From Pseudomonadaceae bacterium UBA836 (GTDB taxonomy: Bacteria > Pseudomonadota > Gammaproteobacteria > Pseudomonadales > Pseudomonadaceae), in NCBI GenBank assembly GCA_002296055.1, contig DBHE01000178.1, positions 1 through 12,599 of the forward strand: a stretch of 12,599 nt of DNA, read 5' to 3'. The notes under the pieces are model-generated. The model was given only the letters and a program-made list of their open reading frames with translations. It searched no databases and was not told the DNA's origin. The translations under genes and the position numbers were made by a program. Position 1 is the stretch's first letter; every line of letters starts with the position of its first letter. This document shows positions 7,037 to 12,599 of the stretch, one piece after another.

Positions 7037-9399
7037 CAAACTACACGCGCTTTACGGAGCCGGAGGGCGTTGAACACAACCGATGCTGAGCTGAGGCTCA
7101 TGGCCAGGGCAGCAATCATCGGAGACAGCAACAGTCCAAAGAACGGATAGAGCAGACCTGCAGCAATCGGGATGCTCAACCCGTTGTACATAAATGCAAA
7201 CAGAAGGTTCTGACGCATATTGCGAACTGTCGCCACCGAAAGCGTACGGGCGCGAAGTATTCCCATCAGGTCACCTTTAACGAGCGTGACTTGGGCGCTA
7301 TTCATCGCGACGTCGGTACCCGTACCCATCGCGATGCCTACGTCAGCCCTAGCGAGAGCCGGAGCGTCATTTATTCCGTCGCCTGCCATGGCCACTACTT
7401 TACCGAGGGCTTGTAGCTTAACCACCAGCGCCTCCTTGTCCTGCGGCTTCACTTCACCATGCACTTCATCGATCGATAGCTCACGAGCCACCGCGCGGGC
7501 AGTGGTAAGCCCGTCGCCGGTGGCCATGATGACTTGCACGCCCTCCGCTTGGAGCCGCGCTACAGCTTCCTTGGACGTCGGTTTGATCGGGTCCGATACG
7601 GCCAGCAAGCCGGCAAGTGCCCCATCAACAGCCAGGTAAACAATGCTGGTACCGCTCTCTCGCATTTTTTCTGCCTGATCTTTCAACGGCTCGACGCTCA
7701 CACCCGCATCCTCCATAAGCGCGGTGTTGCCTAGCTGTAGCTGCTTGCCTTCCACCAGACCACGGACTCCGATCCCTGACCCTGACTCGAAGGTCTCTGG
7801 CTTTACCAACTGAATACCCTCGCTTCTCGCATGGTCCACGATGGCGTGGGCTAGGGGATGCTCGCTACCTTGATCCAAGCTGGCAGACAAACGGATGACT
7901 TCCTGAGCATCGAACGGCGTGACGCCTACCGCCCGATCGAAAACAGGTCGGCCCTCGGTTAACGTTCCAGTTTTATCGACAATCAGCGTGTCTACCTTAC
8001 GGACATTCTCGATGGCGCCTGCGTCTCTGAAAAGCACACCGCTTCCAGCCGCTTTGCCTGTGGCAACCATGATCGACATAGGCGTTGCCAGGCCAAGTGC
8101 GCAAGGGCAAGCAATGATCAAAACCGCAACTGCATTGATCAGGCCGAATACCCAGCCCTGGTCAGGCCCGAACAGGCCCCATGCAAAGAATGTCAGCAAG
8201 GCGATACCGATGACCGTCAGCACGAAATAACCTGCAACCGTGTCTGCCATTCGCTGCATGGGTGCTTTGGAGCGTTGTGCATTCGCAACCATCTGGACGA
8301 TTTGTGAAAGCATGGTCCCGGAGCCAACCTTAGTGGCTCGCATGACAAGCGAGCCGCTCGTGTTCATCGTCGCGCCGATAAGCGAATCGCCTGTCCGCTT
8401 CGTCACCGGAACCGGCTCGCCCGTTAGCATGGATTCATCGACGGCGCTCTCGCCCTCCAATACCTCTCCATCAACGGGTACCTTTTCACCAGGACGAACG
8501 CGCAGATGGTCGCCCTCATGAACATGTGTGAGCGGGATGTCCTCCTCTGAACCATCTTTGGCGATACGGCGAGCGGTTTTAGGTGATAAGCCAAGCAGGG
8601 ACTTAATTGCCGAGGACGTCTGCGAGCGGGCCTTCAATTCCAGCAACTGGCCCAGCAGAGTCAATGAAATGATCACCGCGGCGGCTTCGTAATAAACGCC
8701 TATCCGGCCGCCTACTGTGAATGACTCTGGAAACATGCTCGGTAAGAGGGTTGCTACGACGCTGTAAATATAGGCAGCCCCCGTGCCAAGCCCGATCAAG
8801 GTCCACATGTTTGGGCTGCGATGTTTGACCGAGGCGAGACCGCGCGCGAAAAATGGCCAGCCTGCCCACAAGACAACCGGGGTCGTGAGGGCCAGTTCAA
8901 CCCAGTTCTGGCTAGCCCCGTGAAACAGCGGTATCGCATGTCCCGCCATGGCCAACAGTGTCACTGCTACGGTCAGGGGCAGCGACCACCAGAATCGTTT
9001 CGAAAAGTCCTTGAGTTCAGGATTTTCCTCCTCGTCGAGTTCAGGAATCAGCGGTTCCAATGACATCCCGCAAATAGGGCAATCACCTGGCCCCATTTGG
9101 CGGATTTCAGGGTGCATTGGGCAGGTGTACTCTGTCGTTGCATCACCGGCGGGTGGTTTCTGTGCGGGTGGGGTAGATGCCCGAGAGGAGGTCCCATGAG
9201 CCTGCGGTGCAGCGAGATATCGAGCAGGGTCGGAACGAAACTTGGACTGGCAACCCTGGCTGCAGAAGCGGTAAGTGCTTCCCTGATAATGCTCTTGATG
9301 CTCGCTATCCTCTTCCACCTTCATCCCGCAGACGGGGTCTGTGAGTGCTGCAGTACCTTTCGTTTGGTCGGGCTGGTGATGGCACTGCTGAGAGGACAT
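7036..9399 (-). CDS. Cu(I)/Ag(I)-exporting P1B-1-type ATPase with YHS and heavy-metal-binding N-terminal domains
   Basis: This 787-residue ATP-driven inner-membrane exporter moves cytoplasmic Cu(I) or Ag(I) to the periplasm. The N-terminus has a YHS domain (about 21-62; DPVCGM with Cys24, then Cys46 and Cys50) and a Cys-type heavy-metal-binding domain (about 91-117; CPMHPE, Cys93, Cys107, Cys110). There is no HMA (GMTCxxC) domain. The catalytic core is complete: TGEP (326-329), the membrane CPC site (431-433), the phosphorylated Asp475 in DKTGT, the HP pair (514-515) and GDGIND (673-678). Tyr738-Asn739 and Met767 with Ser770-Ser771 complete the P1B-1 copper/silver signature. It resembles SilP/CopF-type pumps; a symbol such as copA or silP cannot be fixed from sequence alone. 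The ATG at 9399 is preferred because AAGG lies 8 bases upstream; an in-frame GTG at 9408 would overlap that site. Confidence 0.94.
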   Translation of the reverse strand: MSSQQCHHQPDQTKGTAALTDPVCGMKVEEDSEHQEHYQGSTYRFCSQGCQSKFRSDPARYLAAPQAHGTSSRASTPPAQKPPAGDATTEYTCPMHPEIRQMGPGDCPICGMSLEPLIPELDEEENPELKDFSKRFWWSLPLTVAVTLLAMAGHAIPLFHGASQNWVELALTTPVVLWAGWPFFARGLASVKHRSPNMWTLIGLGTGAAYIYSVVATLLPSMFPESFTVGGRIGVYYEAAAVIISLTLLGQLLELKARSQTSSAIKSLLGLSPKTARRIAKDGSEEDIPLTHVHEGDHLRVRPGEKVPVDGEVLEGESAVDESMLTGEPVPVTKRTGDSLIGATMNTSGSLVMRATKVGSGTMLSQIVQMVANAQRSKAPMQRMADTVAGYFVLTVIGIALLTFFAWGLFGPDQGWVFGLINAVAVLIIACPCALGLATPMSIMVATGKAAGSGVLFRDAGAIENVRKVDTLIVDKTGTLTEGRPVFDRAVGVTPFDAQEVIRLSASLDQGSEHPLAHAIVDHARSEGIQLVKPETFESGSGIGVRGLVEGKQLQLGNTALMEDAGVSVEPLKDQAEKMRESGTSIVYLAVDGALAGLLAVSDPIKPTSKEAVARLQAEGVQVIMATGDGLTTARAVARELSIDEVHGEVKPQDKEALVVKLQALGKVVAMAGDGINDAPALARADVGIAMGTGTDVAMNSAQVTLVKGDLMGILRARTLSVATVRNMRQNLLFAFMYNGLSIPIAAGLLYPFFGLLLSPMIAALAMSLSSASVVFNALRLRKARVV

Positions 9400-9411
9400 A
9401 CGGGGCACCTT
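9400..9411 (-). promoter_or_regulatory. Ribosome binding site that decides the ATPase start
   Basis: On the minus strand AAGG (9411-9408) is followed by 8 bases and then ATG (9399-9397). The alternative GTG start at 9408 uses the last G of this motif, so it would have no spaced ribosome site. This favours the ATG. Confidence 0.6.
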
Positions 9412-9487
9412 AAGGATTGGTTAGCGACGAACTTGGCCTATTGCAGGGACATTTGCGGTTTTTCAATGCTTGCAGCGTCTGACAGCC

Positions 9488-9493
9488 AGTATA
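9488..9493 (-). promoter_or_regulatory. Probable -10 element of the copper ATPase promoter
   Basis: On the minus strand TATACT (9493-9488) matches five of six positions of TATAAT. It lies about 90 bases upstream of the ATPase ATG and 44 bases downstream of the centre of the CopR-like box. No good -35 hexamer sits at 17 bases, as expected for a promoter that needs an activator. Confidence 0.5.
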
Positions 9494-9526
9494 TGCAAAG
9501 CGTCCTGACCAAAGGCTGGAGTAACC

Positions 9527-9542
9527 ATTACATTTCTGTCAG
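9527..9542 (-). promoter_or_regulatory. Candidate CopR/CusR operator upstream of the copper ATPase
   Basis: On the minus strand this reads CTGACAGAAATGTAAT, an inverted repeat TGACA-N4-TGTAA with one mismatch. It resembles the boxes bound by copper-responsive two-component regulators (CopR in Pseudomonas, CusR in E. coli). It lies upstream of a good -10 element in the intergenic region before a copper/silver ATPase. A second half-site in the same orientation (TGTCAGGT on the plus strand) recurs at 9554-9561. Binding is inferred from sequence only. Confidence 0.6.
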
Positions 9543-9576
9543 GTTCTCTGGTATGTCAGGTCGTATGTATGTTGAA

Positions 9577-9601
9577 GCGAGCTGCTGAAAAAGTAGCTCG
9601 C
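9577..9601 (-). terminator. Hairpin downstream of tnpC, possible terminator
   Basis: A 7-base-pair stem GCGAGCT / AGCTCGC (9577-9583 with 9595-9601) encloses an 11-base loop and begins 24 bases past the tnpC stop. It may separate transposase transcription from the copper ATPase promoter. There is no U-tract after the stem on the minus strand, although the loop itself contains a T run, so confidence is moderate to low. Confidence 0.4.
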
Positions 9602-9625
9602 GCAGATACCGCCTGCTGGCCTAGC

Positions 9626-9979
9626 CTATGCCTCCATTGTTCGATGCTCGGCCGCTTCATTTTGATGAATACCGAACCGTGCAAAAGCCAGCGCCTCAAG
9701 ATCCGTCTGTAGAGATTCGGCCTCTGCCCAGATACAGGCACTCTCGGCAGGCACCGTAAGAGCGATGCCCTCAACTATCGTCAGAACCATCGCATGCAAT
9801 CTCAGCAGCTCATCGCGAATGGCGGTGGTTCCGCCCATTTCTAGCGAGCAGGCGTCCAATCGATCAACCAGCCGGAGCAGTTGAGGGGTGTCGAAGCCGT
9901 CGCGCAAGTTTTCCAACGCCACTGCATCGACTTCGCCGTACGGTGTAACGCGAAAGGATGCGGGAGGAACATTGATCAT
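9626..9979 (-). CDS. tnpC: Transposase regulator TnpC of Tn4651-type Tn3-family transposons
   Basis: This is a 117-residue protein (MINVPPASFRVTPYGEVDAV...) lying directly behind tnpA. In Tn4651/Tn4652 and Tn5041 a protein of this size and position, TnpC, lowers TnpA levels after transcription. The sequence shows an N-terminal PYGEVD segment, a helical Leu/Arg-rich middle (about 32-62, TPQLLRLVDRLDAC), and an acidic helix near 84-98. No catalytic motif or membrane segment is seen. The frame runs open upstream inside tnpA to 10636, but the ATG at 9979 is chosen because it overlaps the tnpA stop (ATGA), a usual coupling arrangement. The ribosome site (GAGAAA) is weak, which fits translational coupling. 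The assignment rests on context plus recalled family resemblance. Confidence 0.8.
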   Translation of the reverse strand: MINVPPASFRVTPYGEVDAVALENLRDGFDTPQLLRLVDRLDACSLEMGGTTAIRDELLRLHAMVLTIVEGIALTVPAESACIWAEAESLQTDLEALAFARFGIHQNEAAEHRTMEA

Positions 9980-12599
9980 GTGGTTTTCTCGGTATCTAGC
10001 TGGCGAGGGGTGATCACCCGCAGCGAGCCGGCAGCTTGTTGGAACACCAAGTCCTTGATCCAAGGCTCCGGTGGCCGGTTGAGCTTGAGGTTGAATTCGC
10101 CGAAGCGCTTGACGTTGCTGGTCAGGTAAGGGCTGAGGAACGACACGTCCTCGTCGGTGAACTGCCAACCCTCTCGGGCCAATTTCTTCAAGATGCGCAT
10201 CATATCCACGGTGTTCTGCAGGATCACCGATGAGGCCACCATGTCGTTGTAGCGCAGACGTTTTTGCTGTTCGTCCGGATCGTTTTCGGCAATCACGTCG
10301 CCACCGAACGAAAGCCACTTCGAGAAACCGTTGTAGGACTCGATCTTGTTGGTGTTCGCGGTGACTTCCTGGCGCAACTCGCGGCTGCCGATCCAGTTGA
10401 GCAGGAAGATCGTACGGATCACTCTGCCCAGCGCCTGTGCCGCATGGTAGAGCTTGTTGCGCCGGCTGTAGGAGCCGAGTTTTCGCAGCAGCATAGGCGA
10501 GGAGATTTTGCCGACTTGGATGGACAGCGCGACCTGCATCAGATCTTGCCAGTGGGTTTCGATCAAGTGCCAGTCGGCAGTGTCGGTGAACAGGCGGTTG
10601 ATATGCTTGTACGACGCGCCGCGATCCGGCCGGCACATCACCAGGTCACGCCAGTTGCGGATACGCGGCATCAGGTTGATGCCCAGCAGATGGGTGAAGG
10701 CAAAAACTGTCGCCGATTGCCCCTGCGTATCTGAATACACAGTGTCTGCCTCAACACTGAGATCAGCCTTTAGCAGCCCCTCAATTACGTAAATCGCCTC
10801 CCAGATGCCAGGTGGGATGAAGTGCTGGAACACAGCGATGTAGTTGTTGGCCACGTGCCGATAGGCCACGGCACCCATCTTGCGGTAGCGGAAGTGGTAG
10901 CCGGCCAGCAGGTTGTCATCATAGAAGTCGAACTGCGTGCCGTCCGCTGCCACCGCCTTGCCATCGCCCCAGAGCTTAGGCAGATCAAGTTGCAGATAGA
11001 GTTCCACCAGCTCGCGGTTAGCCTTGTCCAGCTTCTCCAACGATAGGTGGCGGCGATTCGTATAGGACAGCATGTGTGGCGTGACATTACCGGCCAGATG
11101 CCGCGCGGCCTGGTTGGGGCCGAGATTGCAGCCCATTGCGAAGATGGTCATCAGATAGCGCTCGGCAGGCTCTTTGAGCTTCGGCTCGTTGCCGGACATC
11201 GGCCCGAAATGTCGAGTGAACTGAATCCAGTGCTCGATGTTGGCCATGATGTCGAGTACGTGCCTGGCCGGCATGCGTTGCATGAGGGCCGTCTGTAGCG
11301 AGATGGCCGATGGCGGGATGTCGCGCGCCGTCACTCGGCGCAATACCGGTTCGCCGGCTTCGTTGATCGATACGTCCCCTCGGCAAGAGGGGAATTTGTC
11401 ATCCAGTTGCTGCGCGGTTTCCTCCAACTGGGTCTTGAGGGAGGTAACAAATTCCTTCGCCGTGCCAGGCAGTTCCATCTTTTCGCAGTAGGCTGGTAGT
11501 CGCTGGAGACATTCGTCCAAGGGTAGCAACTGCTTGCGATAGTCGGCGAAGGATTCCGACCCTTGTACGCACATGTCACCGGATCGCAGTTCGTTGGCCA
11601 GGTAGGAGAATACGCAAACTTCCAGATAGCGCCGGTTGGTCGGTGGCCCCTCACTGGCAGAACGACGAACGACCTTGACCCAGCGCTCCGACGCAAACGA
11701 CAAGTCGACGTGCTCGTCGATCCACTCGCGGTGCAAATTCTCGCTGTCCTGTATCAGTTGAAGTGCCTGAACCAGCGACCGATCCTGAGTCGTGGGCTCC
11801 AGTTGGAGAAGGTGGCTGAGACGGAACAACAGCGAGCGATGGGACCTGAAATGCTTCCAGATCAACGGCAGGTAGTTATTACCGCCGGTAGCCTGGACTT
11901 CGGCACAGGTTTCGCGTAACCGTTCCAGGTTGCCGTCGGGGGAGAGGTATTCCCGAATCAGGCTACCTGCCTCTTGGTCATCCGGTTCCTGAACCAAAAT
12001 CTGCACCACACCGTCCAGGGTGGCCGCCAGCTGCTCCAGCTTCTGACGTTGCCGTGCTTGGATTTGCTCTAGTTCTTCCTTGGCACGTTTGTGAATCGTA
12101 GAGATTCGCCGGATGTACATCTCGGCTAGGTGATCCCGAGTCCGCACGCGCATCCGATAGATCAAGGCAAGCATCAGCGTGTAACGCTTCGGCAGCGAAC
12201 AGTCCTTAAGCTCGGCGACGTCCGACGCCGCAGCTTGGGCAGCGAAGTGGCGGATTTTGGTATCGACGATTCCATCAAAAATGGCATCTAGATTCCCAAA
12301 GCTCTCGAGCCAAGCCATGTGATCTATCAGCACTTCCAAGTGTTTGCGGGATGGCTTCTTGGGTGCCTGCTTGAGGGCGTTGAAGTCACTTTGGCGTCGC
12401 CCGAAATCCGTTTCGAGCAGTTCTTTCAGTTTGTAGACCACCTCAATTGGCGCCCTGGTCACAACGAGATTGAATAGCCGCTCCTGCATTGCAACTAAGG
12501 CATCCTCAGCAGCGTCATTGAGGGTGGAATAGGCTGGGAGTTCGTAGCTGCGCTGCAGCAACTCGCCGATCAGCACATTGAACCGCCCCGGGTTTCGCG
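9976..12599 (-). CDS. tnpA: Tn3-family transposase TnpA, 5' end outside the window
   Basis: The frame is open from the window edge to TGA at 9978-9976, giving 873 visible residues. Full-length Tn3-family transposases are about 1000, so roughly 130 N-terminal residues are missing only because the window ends. The first in-frame GTG at 12576 is not the real start: the preceding codons continue as RNPGRFN and lead into the family segment QRSYELPAYSTL. The three catalytic acidic residues of the RNase-H-like core are present: Asp in AADGTQF (codon 10944-10942), Asp in YSDTQGQ (10731-10729) and Glu in NKIESYNG (10341-10339). Their spacing is about 71 and 130 residues, close to Tn3. I see no internal stop or frameshift, so the enzyme may be active. 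The companion tnpC places it in the Tn4651/Tn5041 subgroup. Confidence 0.93.
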   Translation of the reverse strand, partial: RNPGRFNVLIGELLQRSYELPAYSTLNDAAEDALVAMQERLFNLVVTRAPIEVVYKLKELLETDFGRRQSDFNALKQAPKKPSRKHLEVLIDHMAWLESFGNLDAIFDGIVDTKIRHFAAQAAASDVAELKDCSLPKRYTLMLALIYRMRVRTRDHLAEMYIRRISTIHKRAKEELEQIQARQRQKLEQLAATLDGVVQILVQEPDDQEAGSLIREYLSPDGNLERLRETCAEVQATGGNNYLPLIWKHFRSHRSLLFRLSHLLQLEPTTQDRSLVQALQLIQDSENLHREWIDEHVDLSFASERWVKVVRRSASEGPPTNRRYLEVCVFSYLANELRSGDMCVQGSESFADYRKQLLPLDECLQRLPAYCEKMELPGTAKEFVTSLKTQLEETAQQLDDKFPSCRGDVSINEAGEPVLRRVTARDIPPSAISLQTALMQRMPARHVLDIMANIEHWIQFTRHFGPMSGNEPKLKEPAERYLMTIFAMGCNLGPNQAARHLAGNVTPHMLSYTNRRHLSLEKLDKANRELVELYLQLDLPKLWGDGKAVAADGTQFDFYDDNLLAGYHFRYRKMGAVAYRHVANNYIAVFQHFIPPGIWEAIYVIEGLLKADLSVEADTVYSDTQGQSATVFAFTHLLGINLMPRIRNWRDLVMCRPDRGASYKHINRLFTDTADWHLIETHWQDLMQVALSIQVGKISSPMLLRKLGSYSRRNKLYHAAQALGRVIRTIFLLNWIGSRELRQEVTANTNKIESYNGFSKWLSFGGDVIAENDPDEQQKRLRYNDMVASSVILQNTVDMMRILKKLAREGWQFTDEDVSFLSPYLTSNVKRFGEFNLKLNRPPEPWIKDLVFQQAAGSLRVITPRQLDTEKTT

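Larger units (their letters stand above)
9626..12599 (-). mobile_element. Part of a Tn4651/Tn5041-type Tn3-family transposon (tnpA-tnpC module)
   Basis: A transposase with an intact DDE core and a coupled tnpC define the transposition module. In Tn4652, as I recall it, the tnpA promoter lies next to one terminal repeat and transcription runs inward. By that model the near end of the element lies a few hundred bases beyond position 12599, and everything below 9626, including the copper genes, could be inside the transposon. I found no candidate terminal repeat (a GGGG-type end) between tnpC and the ATPase. The resolution genes (tnpS/tnpT or a resolvase) and the far end are not in this window, so the boundaries are unknown. 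Confidence 0.75.

Noticed and set aside
9097..9588. Plus-strand open frame of 163 residues across the ATPase start and promoter
   Set aside because: Its first 300 bases are antisense to the highly conserved ATPase N-terminus. It has no recognisable domain and would run through the operator region.
9400..9625. Transposon terminal inverted repeat between tnpC and the ATPase
   Set aside because: No GGGG-type end in the right orientation or matching repeat was seen. The only clear inverted repeat is the 7-bp hairpin at 9577-9601.
9980..10636. Upstream part of the long frame that contains tnpC
   Set aside because: It overlaps the catalytic core of tnpA in another frame and shows no family features. 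The tnpC-like protein begins at the ATG coupled to the tnpA stop.
12574..12576. GTG as the start codon of tnpA
   Set aside because: The frame stays open to the window edge with family-like sequence before it, and about 130 N-terminal residues would be missing.
1..12599. tRNA, rRNA, CRISPR array or riboswitch
   Set aside because: No cloverleaf, repeated spacer-repeat pattern or known aptamer core was seen, and the gene-free gaps are all under 230 bases.

Overview
The window reads as Gram-negative, most likely Pseudomonas or a close gammaproteobacterial relative. The clues are a GC-rich base composition, a complete CusCBAF-type copper/silver efflux operon, a small PtrA-like protein (a family known from Pseudomonas), and a transposase/TnpC pair of the Tn4651/Tn5041 type typical of Pseudomonas transposons. 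Every gene I can support lies on the minus strand; the long plus-strand open frames are shadows of these GC-rich genes.

Read in the direction of transcription (high to low coordinates), the layout is as follows. (1) 12599-9626: a Tn3-family transposase gene whose 5' end lies beyond the window, followed by tnpC, whose start codon overlaps the tnpA stop. (2) 9625-9400: a non-coding stretch with an inverted repeat resembling a CopR/CusR operator and a good -10 element. (3) 9399-7036: a Cu(I)/Ag(I) P1B-1 ATPase with N-terminal YHS and Cys-type heavy-metal-binding domains and no HMA domain. (4) 7035-6956: two adjacent hairpins and a possible promoter. (5) 6955-6575: a small secreted Met/His/Cys-rich protein, CopL-like. 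(6) 6482-270: cusC, cusB, cusA and cusF, each joined to the next by a 4-base ATGA overlap. (7) 258-235: a strong hairpin. (8) 213-2: a second CopR-like box followed by a 41-residue PtrA-like secreted peptide.

Together these genes form a two-compartment defence against monovalent copper or silver. The ATPase moves cytoplasmic metal into the periplasm. CusF and the Met-rich segments of CusB pick it up there, and the CusCBA tripartite pump expels it across the outer membrane. The CopL-like and PtrA-like secreted proteins probably bind or sense periplasmic metal. Two candidate CopR-type boxes, one ahead of the ATPase and one ahead of the PtrA-like gene, suggest control by a copper-sensing two-component system (CopRS/CusRS), but no such genes lie in this window.

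The cluster is adjacent to, and downstream of, a tnpA-tnpC module. I found no transposon end between them, which fits the metal genes being cargo of the transposon, but the ends are outside the window. I see no radically new system. The points most worth a second look are the paired operators, the truncated PtrA-like peptide, the two different CusF domains in one operon, and the transposon linkage.
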